Source: Ruminiclostridium papyrosolvens C7
Lineage (GTDB): Bacteria; Bacillota; Clostridia; Acetivibrionales; DSM-1351
Direction of reading: 5' to 3'
Assembly: GCF_000421965.1 (NCBI RefSeq)
Contig: NZ_ATAY01000019.1
Span: forward strand, 27,133-91,132
DNA: 64,000 nucleotides
Position numbers and translations under genes: made by a program. The notes below the pieces were generated by a model. The model had not been told where the DNA came from and searched no databases. It saw only the letters and a list, made by a program, of their open reading frames with translations. This document shows, one piece after another, positions 20,376-30,041 of the stretch (its first letter is position 1; the number at the start of each line of letters is the position of its first letter).

Positions 20376-22649
20376 TTGAATTTTAGGAAGTACGTCAGAA
20401 AAACAACGGCTTTTGCTACAGCAATGGCGGTTGTATCATCAGTGTTTTTGAGCAGCAGTGTTTATGCGGGCTCAACAACACCTCCTTTCAACTATGCAGA
20501 AGCATTGCAAAAATCACTGTATTTTTATGATGCTGAGAAATGCGGCCCTGGTGTAACAGGTGGTAAGATTGAATGGAGAGGTGACTGTCATGTGGAAGAC
20601 TGTCAGCTTCCATTGGTTCCTATGAAAGATCATGTAGGAACTAATATGTCACAGGCTTTTATTGATAAAAACAAGGCTTTTCTTGACCCGGATGGGAATG
20701 GAAGCCTTGATTTACATGGGGGATTCCACGATGCGGGAGACCATGTTAAATTTGGTCTGCCTCAGGGCTATGCTGTTTCAACACTGGGATGGGGATTCTA
20801 TGAATTTAAGGATTCCTTTACAAAAATCAATGAAGAAGATCACATGAAGGATATACTCCGGTGGGGAAATGACTATTTCTTACGTTCCACATTTATGGAC
20901 AATAAAGGAGAAGTAGTTGCATTTTGTTTTCAAGTTGGTGACGGAACTGTGGATCATGCTTGGTGGCAGCCACCGGAACTTAATAAAAAACAAGATGTAC
21001 CAAGGCCGGCGTACTTTGCAACCTCTGAGACTCCTGCCAGCGACCAATGCGGAGAAGCAGCAGCTTCATTGGCAATAAACTACTTGAATTTCAAGGATTC
21101 AGATCCAACATATGCAAAGAAATGCTTGGACACAGCAAAAGCTTTATACAGGTTTGCCGTAAAAAACCGTGGTCTGGGTGATTCAGGTGGGTTCTACGGT
21201 TCAGCGTATGATGAGGATGAATTGTCATGGGCAGCTGTATGGCTGAATATTGCAACAGGAGAACAATCATATATAAATGATATTACTGCTGTTTCTGATG
21301 GGAAATACACCGGTTATATGAGTAAAATTATTAAATCTACTCAAGATAATTGGCAGAATATCTGGGTACATTCATGGGATGTAGTGTGGGGAGGAGTTTT
21401 TGCAAAGTTGGCTCCAATAACAAATGATCCTATGCATTGGTACTTATTCAGATGGAACCTTGAATATTGGTCAGGTATACCTCATGAAAATACAACCGAT
21501 CAAACATTTATGGCTGCAACTCCCGGAGGATTCAAGGTTGTAAACACTTGGGGTTCTGCAAGATATAATTCAGCAGCTCAACTGTGTGCGGTTGTGTATA
21601 CAAAATATAAAGACAAGATGGATGTTACTGAATGGGCAAAGTCACAGATGGATTATATTCTGGGTGATAACCCCATGAAGAGAAGCTATGAAGTAGGATT
21701 CTCCGATATCTCTGCAAAGCATCCTCACCACCGTGCGGCACACGGATCAAAAACTCTCAGCATGAATGATCCTGTTGAACACAGGCATACATTATGGGGA
21801 GCATTGGTAGGGGGCCCTGATGCAACTGATAATCATAATGATGAAACTACAGATTTTGTATCCAACGAGGTTGCGATAGATTACAATGCAGGCTTTGTGG
21901 GCGCACTTGCCGGATTGTACAAATACTACGGAGAAGGCATGAAACCATTGGAGAATTTCCCTCCAAAGGAACCGGCTTCTGATGACTTCTATGCTGAATC
22001 AAAGCTTGAACAGGAGAATACAGAAAGAACTCAGGTTACCATAAACATTCATAACGAAACCAGTAGGCCACCTCAATTTGTAGATGGTTTAAAAGCCAGA
22101 TATTTCTTTAACATATCTGAAATGCTTGCGGCAGGCCAAACTATAGATGATTTAACTGTTGCGGTTATGTATGATGAAGGTAAAGCCAGCGACGGCAAGG
22201 AAACAGCAATCAAGGGGCCATTTGCCTGGGACGCTGAAAAGGGAATATATTACGTTGAAATAGACTGGAGCGGAAATGCCTTCTACGGAGACAGAGAATT
22301 CCACTTTGGACTGGTTGAAGGTTTGGACTCCAACTGGAAGTCCCACTGGGACCCAACCAATGACTGGAGCAGAAAAGATATAGGAAAGGAATATTCTATA
22401 AATAAGAATATTTCTGTATATAGGGGGAATGTAAAAGTGTATGGAAATGAACCGCCAAAAGGCAATGTAGGAACCAAACTGGGAGATCTAAATGGTGACG
22501 GAAGCGTAGATGCTCTCGACTATGCAATAATGAAAAAATACATTCTTTTGCCGACAGGAGACGTTGACCTCGGTGTATGGGATATGAACCAAGATGGTGA
22601 AATCAATGCACTTGACCTTGCTTTATTAAAGAAGACTTTACTTGGTTAA
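20376..22649 (+). CDS. cel9J: GH9-CBM3c cellulase with dockerin (Cel9J-type)
   Basis: A 757-residue secreted GH9 enzyme starting at TTG behind AAAGGGGG. Signal peptide about 1-31 (ends VYAG), GH9 about 35-515 with the longer theme-specific insert ([40 protein letters not shown]), HPHHRAAHGS, NEVAIDYNAGF, CBM3c about 535-690, dockerin from about 702. The two dockerin halves are joined by a DLGVWDMNQDG linker, a form shared only with the GH5 mannanase at 25781. The 142-nt gap before it has only a weak hairpin (GTCATT...AATGAC). It is followed by man5K with a 40-nt gap. Confidence 0.95.
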   Translation: MNFRKYVRKTTAFATAMAVVSSVFLSSSVYAGSTTPPFNYAEALQKSLYFYDAEKCGPGVTGGKIEWRGDCHVEDCQLPLVPMKDHVGTNMSQAFIDKNKAFLDPDGNGSLDLHGGFHDAGDHVKFGLPQGYAVSTLGWGFYEFKDSFTKINEEDHMKDILRWGNDYFLRSTFMDNKGEVVAFCFQVGDGTVDHAWWQPPELNKKQDVPRPAYFATSETPASDQCGEAAASLAINYLNFKDSDPTYAKKCLDTAKALYRFAVKNRGLGDSGGFYGSAYDEDELSWAAVWLNIATGEQSYINDITAVSDGKYTGYMSKIIKSTQDNWQNIWVHSWDVVWGGVFAKLAPITNDPMHWYLFRWNLEYWSGIPHENTTDQTFMAATPGGFKVVNTWGSARYNSAAQLCAVVYTKYKDKMDVTEWAKSQMDYILGDNPMKRSYEVGFSDISAKHPHHRAAHGSKTLSMNDPVEHRHTLWGALVGGPDATDNHNDETTDFVSNEVAIDYNAGFVGALAGLYKYYGEGMKPLENFPPKEPASDDFYAESKLEQENTERTQVTINIHNETSRPPQFVDGLKARYFFNISEMLAAGQTIDDLTVAVMYDEGKASDGKETAIKGPFAWDAEKGIYYVEIDWSGNAFYGDREFHFGLVEGLDSNWKSHWDPTNDWSRKDIGKEYSINKNISVYRGNVKVYGNEPPKGNVGTKLGDLNGDGSVDALDYAIMKKYILLPTGDVDLGVWDMNQDGEINALDLALLKKTLLG

Positions 22650-22689
22650 TACAAGTCTGTTTAATTCAAAAGAAGTAGGAGGGTTTACT

Positions 22690-23964
22690 ATGAAAAAGAT
22701 TGTTAGTCTGGCACTTTCTGCAGCAATTGTATTCCTGACAGCAATGCCGTCGCCTGCTTCGGCTGCGACTACTTACAAACTTGGTGATGTTGACAATGAT
22801 ACTCAAATTACTGCCCTTGATTTGGCGGCTGTACGGCAGCACATACTTGGGAAAAAAACCTTGACGGGTGAGGCATTTAAAGCAGCTGATGTAAATGCCA
22901 ACGGAGAGATTGAAGCATTGGATTTAGCAGAGCTAAAAAAATTTCTTCTCGGTATGATTACAAAGTTCTCCGGAGAAGAACAACAACAGCCATCTGGAGT
23001 CGGAATAACTTGGATGGACGGAAATACCCTGTATCCTGTTGGAGTTAACTATGCATGGTATAACTGGTCATATGAGTTTTCCGATAACAACTGGACTTCC
23101 AACTTTACAAGAATTAAGAGTGACTTAGACACAATGTCCACAAAGGGAATTCATTCACTAAGATGGTGGGTATTCCCAGACTTGGCGTATGGCCCGCTAT
23201 GGTCAGGTGCAAATGAAGGCAGCCTTTGTACAGGTCTCCCCGCAAAATGGGTTGACCATATGAAGGAAACCTGCGATTATGCATATTCAAAGGGTATAAA
23301 GATTTACTGGACAATAACCAGCTTTGATTGTGCAAGGGCAGATGATTCCGTTGACCATGACGACATCATTGATAATCCAACAGTGCTTCAAAGCTTTCTT
23401 GACAATGCCATGAAGCCTATACTGCAAACATTGGGTACACATCCTGGCGTACTGGGATGGGATATTATCAATGAACCGGAATGGATTATAAACAAAGAAG
23501 ACAACGGTGAGCCAAACAATAAGGGAGAAAGCTTCCCGCTTTCCGCAATGAGGAACTACATAAAAACTACATGTGAATTTATACACCAGTATGCAAAGCA
23601 GCCAGTAAGCTTCGGAAGTGCAAATATGAAGTGGCTGGGTGCACAGTATGATTTATGGGACGGATTGGGTCTTGATTTCTACGATTTTCACTGGTATGAC
23701 TGGGCGACTCCATATTTTAACCCTGTAACAACACCAGCTTCAAGTCTGAAACTGGATAAACCGGTGATAATAGGTGAGATGATGCCTGATACCCAAGGTT
23801 CTTCACTAAAAATGACACACAAGCAGGTGCTGGATGCCATATATAAGAACGGTTATGCCGGATATATGCTTTGGTCATGGAATGATGGGGCTTTTGACTG
23901 CAAACCTTATGTTGGAAACAACTTTATTGATTTTGCAGCAGAGCATCCGGACGTAGTGAAATAA
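22690..23964 (+). CDS. man5K: GH5 beta-mannanase with N-terminal dockerin (Man5K-type)
   Basis: A 424-residue secreted mannanase with the dockerin at the N-terminus, unlike the other enzymes of this operon. Signal peptide about 1-28 (ASAATT), dockerin about 30-92 (LGDVDNDTQITALDLAAV... and DVNANGEIEALDLAEL...), then a GH5 (beta/alpha)8 barrel about 98-422. The acid/base glutamate is in DIINEPEW and the nucleophile in VIIGEMMPD. The frame stays open to a TTG at 22642 overlapping cel9J, but GTAGGAGGG at 22675-22683 points to the ATG at 22690, which also begins a proper signal peptide. The first dockerin loop recognises through Ala-Leu. Confidence 0.94.
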   Translation: MKKIVSLALSAAIVFLTAMPSPASAATTYKLGDVDNDTQITALDLAAVRQHILGKKTLTGEAFKAADVNANGEIEALDLAELKKFLLGMITKFSGEEQQQPSGVGITWMDGNTLYPVGVNYAWYNWSYEFSDNNWTSNFTRIKSDLDTMSTKGIHSLRWWVFPDLAYGPLWSGANEGSLCTGLPAKWVDHMKETCDYAYSKGIKIYWTITSFDCARADDSVDHDDIIDNPTVLQSFLDNAMKPILQTLGTHPGVLGWDIINEPEWIINKEDNGEPNNKGESFPLSAMRNYIKTTCEFIHQYAKQPVSFGSANMKWLGAQYDLWDGLGLDFYDFHWYDWATPYFNPVTTPASSLKLDKPVIIGEMMPDTQGSSLKMTHKQVLDAIYKNGYAGYMLWSWNDGAFDCKPYVGNNFIDFAAEHPDVVK

Positions 23965-23985
23965 ATTTAATACAGTATTGGTAAC

Positions 23986-24017
23986 CTGTCCGGTAGAGGA
24001 CATTTTCTGCCGGACAG
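23986..24017 (+). promoter_or_regulatory. Stem-loop between man5K and cel9M
   Basis: CTGTCCGG pairs with CCGGACAG, extended by AGA/TCT after one mismatch, in the 87-nt gap. No T tail. Same class as the other operon hairpins. Confidence 0.6.
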
Positions 24018-24051
24018 AATTTTACATATATAAAAAAGGGAGGGATAGTTT

Positions 24052-25632
24052 TTGAAAAATAAGTTAAGTAAATTAGGTGCTTTGATGATTTCCGGGGTGA
24101 TGTTAACAACTTCGTTTGTTAGCACTGGTACGACATTTGCCGCAGGTACACATGATTATTCAACTGCATTAAAGGACTCAATCATTTTCTATGATGCAAA
24201 TAAATGTGGCCCTAAAGCAGGAGAAAATAATGTGTTTGATTGGAGAGGTGCATGCCATACAATTGACGGAAGCGATGTGGGTGTTGATTTAACAGGTGGC
24301 TATCATGATGCGGGAGATCATGTAAAGTTTGGTCTGCCTCAAGGCTATTCGGCAGCAGTTCTAGGTTGGTCACTGTATGAATTCAAGGATTCCTTTGATG
24401 CAACCGGAAACACTACAAAAATGCTGCAACAGCTGAAATATTTTACAGACTATTTCCTTAAGTCACATCCGAACTCAACCACATTCTACTATCAGGTTGG
24501 AGAGGGAAATGCCGATCATACATATTGGGGTGCGCCAGAGGAGCAAACAGGTGAAAGACCTTCATTATACAAGGCTGATCCAAGCTCTCCTGCTTCAGAT
24601 ATTCTAGGTGAGACAACTGCTGCACTTGCTCTGATGTATCTCAATTACAAGAATATTGATTCCGCTTATGCAACCAAGTGCCTCAATGCAGCGAAGGAAC
24701 TTTATGCAATGGGTAAGGCAAAACAAGGTGTTGGCAATGGTCAGTCCTTTTATCAGGCTACCAGCTTTGGTGATGACCTGGCTTGGGCAGCTACATGGTT
24801 GTACACTGCAACCAATGATAGTGCTTACATAACTGATGCTGAACAGTTTATAACATTGGGCAATACAATGAATGAAAACAAGATGCAAGATAAATGGACC
24901 ATGTGCTGGGATGACATGTATGTTCCTGCTGCTTTGAGATTGGCTCAGATTACAGGAAAGCAGGTATATAAGGATGCCGTACAATTCAATTTCAACTACT
25001 GGAAGACTCAGGTAACAACTACTCCCGGAGGACTAAAGTGGCTTTCCAACTGGGGTGTCCTCAGATATGCAGCTGCAGAATCCATGGTTATGCTTATTTA
25101 CTGCAAGCAAAACAACGATCAATCACTTTTGGATTTAGCTAAAAAACAAGTAGACTATATTTTAGGTGATAATCCTGCCAATATGTCATATATAATTGGT
25201 TACGGAAGCAATTGGTGTATTCATCCTCATCACAGGGCAGCAAACGGTTACACCTATGCAAACGGGGATAACGCAAAACCGGCTAAACACTTATTGACCG
25301 GGGCGTTGGTAGGCGGACCGGATCAGAATGACAAGTTTTTTGACGATGCAAACCAGTATCAGTATACAGAGGTAGCCCTTGACTATAATGCAGGTCTTGT
25401 TGGTGTACTTGCAGGAGCTGTTAAGTTCTTTGGGGGTACAATTATTACTCCTCCTGCTAAAAAAGGTGATCTGAATAATGATACATTTGTAGATGCTATC
25501 GACCTTGCTCTCTGTAAAAACTATATTCTTACCCAAAACGGAAATATTGATAAAAATAATGCAGATATGAACGGTGACGGTTCCATAGATGCAATTGATT
25601 TTTCTCTTTTAAAGAAGGCTTTATTGGGATAA
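24052..25632 (+). CDS. cel9M: GH9 endoglucanase with dockerin (Cel9M-type)
   Basis: A 526-residue secreted GH9 enzyme with only catalytic domain and dockerin, no CBM. Start TTG behind GGGAGGG (24038-24044). Signal peptide about 1-32 (TTFAAG), GH9 about 34-465 with [30 protein letters not shown] and the EVALDYNAGL acid, dockerin from about 472 (DLNNDTFVDAIDLALCKNYIL and DMNGDGSIDAIDFSLLKKALL). Such short GH9 enzymes are endoglucanases that act well on soluble cellulose and aid crystalline breakdown in mixtures. The strand break between first and second dockerin helices contains Cys-Lys-Asn in place of Leu-Lys-Lys. Confidence 0.95.
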   Translation: MKNKLSKLGALMISGVMLTTSFVSTGTTFAAGTHDYSTALKDSIIFYDANKCGPKAGENNVFDWRGACHTIDGSDVGVDLTGGYHDAGDHVKFGLPQGYSAAVLGWSLYEFKDSFDATGNTTKMLQQLKYFTDYFLKSHPNSTTFYYQVGEGNADHTYWGAPEEQTGERPSLYKADPSSPASDILGETTAALALMYLNYKNIDSAYATKCLNAAKELYAMGKAKQGVGNGQSFYQATSFGDDLAWAATWLYTATNDSAYITDAEQFITLGNTMNENKMQDKWTMCWDDMYVPAALRLAQITGKQVYKDAVQFNFNYWKTQVTTTPGGLKWLSNWGVLRYAAAESMVMLIYCKQNNDQSLLDLAKKQVDYILGDNPANMSYIIGYGSNWCIHPHHRAANGYTYANGDNAKPAKHLLTGALVGGPDQNDKFFDDANQYQYTEVALDYNAGLVGVLAGAVKFFGGTIITPPAKKGDLNNDTFVDAIDLALCKNYILTQNGNIDKNNADMNGDGSIDAIDFSLLKKALLG

Positions 25633-25691
25633 TGTCTTGACTTATCAGCTCTAAAGAGGTTTTTACTTTTTAATTAGTTATATTAGCTGCC

Positions 25692-25731
25692 TCAATGCTT
25701 TGCATACTACCAAAGAATTGCAAAGCATTGA
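25692..25731 (+). promoter_or_regulatory. Stem-loop between cel9M and the GH5 mannanase
   Basis: A perfect 13-bp stem (TCAATGCTTTGCA / TGCAAAGCATTGA) with a 14-nt loop; the flanking TAGCTGCC and GGCTA add a few outer pairs. No T tail. It lies in the 148-nt gap before the gene that replaces rgl11Y. Confidence 0.65.
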
Positions 25732-25780
25732 TACGGCTACTTAAATCTTATATCTGTACCTGCCGATTGGAGGGTATAAA

Positions 25781-27169
25781 ATGAATAAAAAATCATTCAT
25801 TATATTATCTTTTATTATTATATTCCAGATAGTGTGCTTTATCCCAAGTATGAAAATCAGCGCCGCCTCAACAACAATAAACGGTATTGTGACAACAAAC
25901 GGAACTTCTTTTATCCTTGACGGAAAAGTATTTCGCTTTGCCGGATGCAATAATTATGATTTGTTTACATATGGAGACGGGTCAAATGATGCCACTCCCG
26001 ATGATATTGAAACAAAATTTATGAACAAGGCCAGAATTGATGAAATGATGAGTAATATGGCCTCTGACGGAATAAAGGTTGTAAGGACATGGGGATTTTC
26101 TCATGAAACCTGGCATGGATTTGAAAGCCAGAAAGGTGTTTATAATGAAGCACAATTCATGTTATTTGACTATATTCTGGAATCTGCAAAGAAGCACAAT
26201 ATCAAGGTAATTATTGTTTTGGAAAACTATTGGGAAGCGTATGGAGGAATTGACACAAGGTTAAAATGGGAAGGGCTTCCGGGAATAACTCATCCCAACC
26301 GTGCCGCATTCTTTACAAACGCAGGTTGTAAGGAACAGTATAAAAATTATGTAAAGCATTTTGTAACAAGAATAAACCATTATACGAATGAACCTTATAA
26401 AAATGATCCGGCAATTTTCTCGTGGGAACTGATGAATGAACCAAGATATCAGGATGTAAGCGAAGAAGAGAATTTAAATGGAACAACACTAAGAGCATGG
26501 GTAGATGAAATGGGTAAACTCATAAAGGAGCTTGATCCAAACCATATGGTTAGTACCGGGCTCGAAGGCCAGGCTGCAAAATACGGCTATGGTGCTAACG
26601 CCGGTAATCCATTTGTATATATACATCAGTCTCCATACATTGATTTTACCACCGCGCATCCTTATCCGGATGAAGGCTGGGCAGGGTTAAATCCTGAACA
26701 GGCAGCAAAACTTGTTGCAACATGGATTAATGAATCTCACAACATAGTTAAAAAGCCTTTTGTTATGGAGGAATTTAATACCCATAACAATAAAGAGCAA
26801 TACTGGAACGCAATGTATGAGCAGATTGAAAAATTGAATGCTTCCGGTGACTTATTCTGGGCTTATGCTTCTTATTCAGGGGGATTCTACCTCACCCATG
26901 GTGATCCGTTGTTAAAAAGTGTATTTGCACCTCATGCGGAAAAAATGACGCAGGATATTCCGGTTATACCTGTTACTCCGGGTGACCTTAACGGGGATGG
27001 AAGTGTGGATGCACTTGATTTTGCAAAAATGAAGATGTATTTACTTAATCAGAGTGGTTCTACTGATATGAATATTTGGGATCTGAACAAAGATGGACAG
27101 ATTGATTCCCTTGATCTTGTAACATTAAAGAAAATTTTGCTTGGGAATTTTTTTAGTAACAATGCCTGA
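25781..27169 (+). CDS. GH5 (subfamily 7-like) beta-mannanase with dockerin
   Basis: A 462-residue secreted enzyme. Signal peptide about 1-28 (ends ISAAS), GH5 barrel about 33-390, dockerin from about 401 (DLNGDGSVDALDFAKMKMYLL, then WDLNKDGQIDSLDLVTLKKILL). The N-terminal ...GKVFRFAGCNNYDLFTYG, the KVVRTWGFSHE block and LENYWEAYGGI resemble the mannanase subfamily GH5_7. The acid/base glutamate is in LMNEPRYQ and the nucleophile in VMEEFNTHN. It sits where C. cellulolyticum has the rhamnogalacturonan lyase rgl11Y. The second recognition pair is Ser-Leu, a slight departure. The sequence is unlike man5K, so it is not a tandem copy of it. Confidence 0.85.
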   Translation: MNKKSFIILSFIIIFQIVCFIPSMKISAASTTINGIVTTNGTSFILDGKVFRFAGCNNYDLFTYGDGSNDATPDDIETKFMNKARIDEMMSNMASDGIKVVRTWGFSHETWHGFESQKGVYNEAQFMLFDYILESAKKHNIKVIIVLENYWEAYGGIDTRLKWEGLPGITHPNRAAFFTNAGCKEQYKNYVKHFVTRINHYTNEPYKNDPAIFSWELMNEPRYQDVSEEENLNGTTLRAWVDEMGKLIKELDPNHMVSTGLEGQAAKYGYGANAGNPFVYIHQSPYIDFTTAHPYPDEGWAGLNPEQAAKLVATWINESHNIVKKPFVMEEFNTHNNKEQYWNAMYEQIEKLNASGDLFWAYASYSGGFYLTHGDPLLKSVFAPHAEKMTQDIPVIPVTPGDLNGDGSVDALDFAKMKMYLLNQSGSTDMNIWDLNKDGQIDSLDLVTLKKILLGNFFSNNA

Positions 27170-27177
27170 CTATTAGT

Positions 27178-27375
27178 GTTGTTCTGCCGGCTCAATCTTA
27201 TGCTGTCGTTTCTCAGCAGTCATATAACTGGCGTAATGTAACAATAGGCGGCGGAGGAGGTTTATTCCCGGAATAGTATACAGCTATTATGGAATAGATA
27301 GCCTCGCAGCTGTAGATGCAAACAGGGTATATGCTGCTGTGGGTATGTATACAAATGACTGGCTACCGAAAATTA
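27178..27375 (+). pseudogene. Remnant of a GH74 xyloglucanase gene
   Basis: Conceptual translation from 27178 gives the end of a signal peptide (VVLPAQSYAV), then SYNWRNVTIGGGGG. Shifting frame inside the glycine run restores FIPGIVYS, directly followed by [25 protein letters not shown] up to about 27375. These are consecutive landmarks of the N-terminal region of GH74 xyloglucanases (YxWxNVxIGGGGG-F-PGI, then SYYG..S.A..DPNRVY...GMYTNDWLP), with the part between them deleted and the whole downstream gene gone. A frameshift plus at least two deletions make it non-functional. It starts 9 nt after the mannanase stop and runs into the ribosome binding site of cel5N. Confidence 0.8.
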
Positions 27376-27390
27376 AAAAGGAGAAAAAAT

Positions 27391-28995
27391 ATGAAAAAAA
27401 GAATAGTTTCAATGCTTATGGCATTAGCAATGGTTTCAACTATGATGTTGTCCAACCACGGTCTTACTGCATCAGCTGCAGTAGATACAAATAATGATGA
27501 CTGGCTTCATTGTGTTGGTGACAAAATATATGATACAAACGGACGTGAAGTCTGGCTTACCGGTGCAAACTGGTTTGGTTTTAACTGCAGTGAAAATGTA
27601 TTTCATGGTGCCTGGTACGATGTAAAGAATATATTGACCAGCGTTGCAGACAGGGGAATAGGATTTTTAAGAGTACCGATTTCAACTGAACTTTTATACA
27701 GCTGGATGGTTGGTAAACCAAACAAGGTTTCTAGTGTTACAGCCAGCAACAATCCTCCATATACCGTTGTAAATCCTGATTTTTATAACCCTGCAACCGA
27801 TGGGCCTAAAAACAGTATGGAAATATTCGATATAATAATGAAGTATTGCAAAGAGTTGGGAATCAAGGTAATGATAGATGTACACAGCCCTGACGCCAAC
27901 AACTCCGGTCACATGTATCCATTGTGGTATGGTCTTGAAACAACAACAGCAGGAATGATTACTACAGATAAGTGGATAGACACATTAACATGGCTTGCAG
28001 ACAAATATAAGAACGATGATACAATACTTGCCATAGACCTGAAAAATGAACCTCACGGTAAAAGAGGATATACTGCTGCGGCACCAACTGATATAGCAAA
28101 ATGGGATAACACTACAGATGAAAACAACTGGAAATATGCGGCTGAAAGGTGTTCAAAAGAAATATTGGCTGTAAATCCAAAGTTGTTAATAATGATTGAA
28201 GGTATTGAGCAATATCCGAAAACAGAAAAGGGCTACACATTTGATACACCTGATGTCTGGGGAGCTACCGGCGACGCTGCTCCATGGCACGGCGGATGGT
28301 GGGGTGGAAACTTAAGAGGTGTTAAAGACTATCCTATCAACCTAGGCTCATTAAACAGCCAGATAGTATATTCACCTCATGACTATGGTCCTTCTGTATA
28401 TAATCAATCATGGTTTGATAAGGATTTTACAACACAAACCCTTCTTGATGATTACTGGTATGATACATGGGCATACATAGACGATCAAAAAATTGCTCCT
28501 CTTCTTATCGGTGAATGGGGAGGATTTATGGACGGCGCAAAGAACCAGAAGTGGATGACTCTACTAAGAGATTACATGATTAAGAACCGTATCAACCATA
28601 CCTTCTGGTGCTTGAATCCGAACTCAGGTGATACAGGCGGATTGATAGGAAATGACTGGTCAACATGGGACGAAGAAAAATATGGATTGCTGAAGCCAGC
28701 ATTGTGGCAAACAAACGGCAAATTTATCGGACTTGACCATCAGATTCCTCTCGGTAAAAACGGAATGTCTCTTGGAGAGTATTACGGTGATGGACCAATT
28801 ATCGTAGACCCTGAGCCTGTTGTTGGAGATGTAAACGATGACAAGAACATTGATGCTTTGGACATAGCTGTATTGAAGCAGTATATACTTGGTTCAAACC
28901 CAAAGATAAACTTAAAGAATGCTGACATGAATTCAGATGGAGATATAAATGCCCTTGACTTTGCACTTTTAAAGGCAAAGGTTCTGGGTAAGTAA
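27391..28995 (+). CDS. cel5N: GH5 endoglucanase with dockerin (Cel5N-type)
   Basis: A 534-residue secreted endo-1,4-beta-glucanase, last gene of the operon. Signal peptide about 1-29 (TASAAV), GH5 barrel about 35-455 with [12 protein letters not shown], the acid/base in LKNEPHG and the nucleophile in LIGEWGGF, dockerin from about 478 ([21 protein letters not shown] and [21 protein letters not shown]). The frame is open to 27316, but those 25 codons belong to the GH74 remnant read in another frame. AAGGAG at 27378-27383 and the signal peptide both give the ATG at 27391. Position and architecture match Cel5N of C. cellulolyticum. Confidence 0.93.
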   Translation: MKKRIVSMLMALAMVSTMMLSNHGLTASAAVDTNNDDWLHCVGDKIYDTNGREVWLTGANWFGFNCSENVFHGAWYDVKNILTSVADRGIGFLRVPISTELLYSWMVGKPNKVSSVTASNNPPYTVVNPDFYNPATDGPKNSMEIFDIIMKYCKELGIKVMIDVHSPDANNSGHMYPLWYGLETTTAGMITTDKWIDTLTWLADKYKNDDTILAIDLKNEPHGKRGYTAAAPTDIAKWDNTTDENNWKYAAERCSKEILAVNPKLLIMIEGIEQYPKTEKGYTFDTPDVWGATGDAAPWHGGWWGGNLRGVKDYPINLGSLNSQIVYSPHDYGPSVYNQSWFDKDFTTQTLLDDYWYDTWAYIDDQKIAPLLIGEWGGFMDGAKNQKWMTLLRDYMIKNRINHTFWCLNPNSGDTGGLIGNDWSTWDEEKYGLLKPALWQTNGKFIGLDHQIPLGKNGMSLGEYYGDGPIIVDPEPVVGDVNDDKNIDALDIAVLKQYILGSNPKINLKNADMNSDGDINALDFALLKAKVLGK

Positions 28996-29002
28996 TAAAA
29001 TA

Positions 29003-29040
29003 GGCTGCCGGAGATTTTCGGCAGCCATTTCTTTATTTTT
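29003..29040 (+). terminator. Bidirectional terminator closing the cip-cel operon
   Basis: GGCTGCCG pairs with CGGCAGCC around an 8-nt loop, followed by ATTTCTTTATTTTT. On the other strand the run TATTTTATT serves the convergent LysR gene. It lies 8 nt after the cel5N stop. Confidence 0.9.
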
Positions 29041-29052
29041 GTATTACACATG

Positions 29053-30018
29053 TTACTCGTTTGGGGAAAGCCAGGTTCCACATCCGATTAACTGTTTTAA
29101 AAGCAGAATATACTCGGACGCAGCCTTGGGCAAATATCTATTTTTCTTATATGCAACCAAAATGTCACGTTTAGCAAAAGAAGTATTTAATTTATAATAT
29201 ACAGGATGTTTCTGATAATTCCCGTACCGTATAAGGGTATCTGGAATAAAAGAACATGCAATACCGGCTAGTGTCCAAGAAAAAGCAGTTTCAATACGAT
29301 CTGTGTACATTGTGTTTTGACGACGAAACTCAGGAAACTGAGATAGCTCACCGGCTATAGTATCGTCATTCTGAATAAGAACAAAATTCTCTTTTACACA
29401 GTCAGACAAGTCAATGGGTGGTGTCTGGAATAATGTAGAACTGTCATAGATTATGTCATTGGCACTCAGCTGATAAGCTCCCTTTCCATTGTTAAAAGGA
29501 CTAGAATTAGGAACTGCAAGGTAAAGCTGTTCCTGAGCCAGAGCTTCAGTTTGAAGGAGCTTATTATGAATAAAACCTGATAAAATGCATAAATCCAAAC
29601 GGCTATCGGTAAGTAATGATTCAAGATTAGCTTCTTCATTTTCAACAATATGTATATCAACACCGGGGTATTTTTTCTTGAAGGATACAATACTTTTCGG
29701 AAGCATACAGGAGGCCCTGAAGGGAATAGTACCTATAGTGAGCTTGCCTATATGAAGGATTGTCAGGTCTTTAAGCTCATTATCCAATTCCGTCAGGATA
29801 GTTTGTATCTTACGAGCAGCACTTACATAAAGTTCCCCTGCATATGTGAGTTTTATGGGAGTTGTACTTCTGTCGAACAATTGCACATTCAGTTCAGTTT
29901 CAAGGTTTTTTACAAATTGACTTAATGCCGGCTGGGAGATAAGAAGTTTTTGAGAAGCTTTTGAAAAGCTTCTCTCATCAGCAAGTGCGATAATATATTC
30001 CAACTGTTGGGATGTCAT
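29053..30018 (-). CDS. LysR-family transcriptional regulator
   Basis: A 321-residue regulator. The N-terminal winged helix-turn-helix is clear (about 1-60: LEYIIALADERSFSKASQKLLISQPALSQFVKNLE), followed by a linker helix and a periplasmic-binding-protein-like effector domain (about 92-300). It is divergent from the SGNH hydrolase gene with 161 bp between them; a perfect 10-bp-arm palindrome (30042-30067) lies 24 bp upstream of its ATG. This arrangement predicts autoregulation and control of the neighbour. It is convergent with cel5N, and there is no evidence that it controls cip-cel. The effector cannot be read from sequence. Confidence 0.9.
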   Translation of the reverse strand: MTSQQLEYIIALADERSFSKASQKLLISQPALSQFVKNLETELNVQLFDRSTTPIKLTYAGELYVSAARKIQTILTELDNELKDLTILHIGKLTIGTIPFRASCMLPKSIVSFKKKYPGVDIHIVENEEANLESLLTDSRLDLCILSGFIHNKLLQTEALAQEQLYLAVPNSSPFNNGKGAYQLSANDIIYDSSTLFQTPPIDLSDCVKENFVLIQNDDTIAGELSQFPEFRRQNTMYTDRIETAFSWTLAGIACSFIPDTLIRYGNYQKHPVYYKLNTSFAKRDILVAYKKNRYLPKAASEYILLLKQLIGCGTWLSPNE

Positions 30019-30041
30019 ACAAATTATTCTCCATATATAAA

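Noticed and set aside
29053..30018. LysR protein as the regulator of cip-cel
   Set aside because: It is convergent with cel5N and 25 kb from the operon promoter; the palindrome lies toward the SGNH gene. Nothing in sequence links it to cipC.
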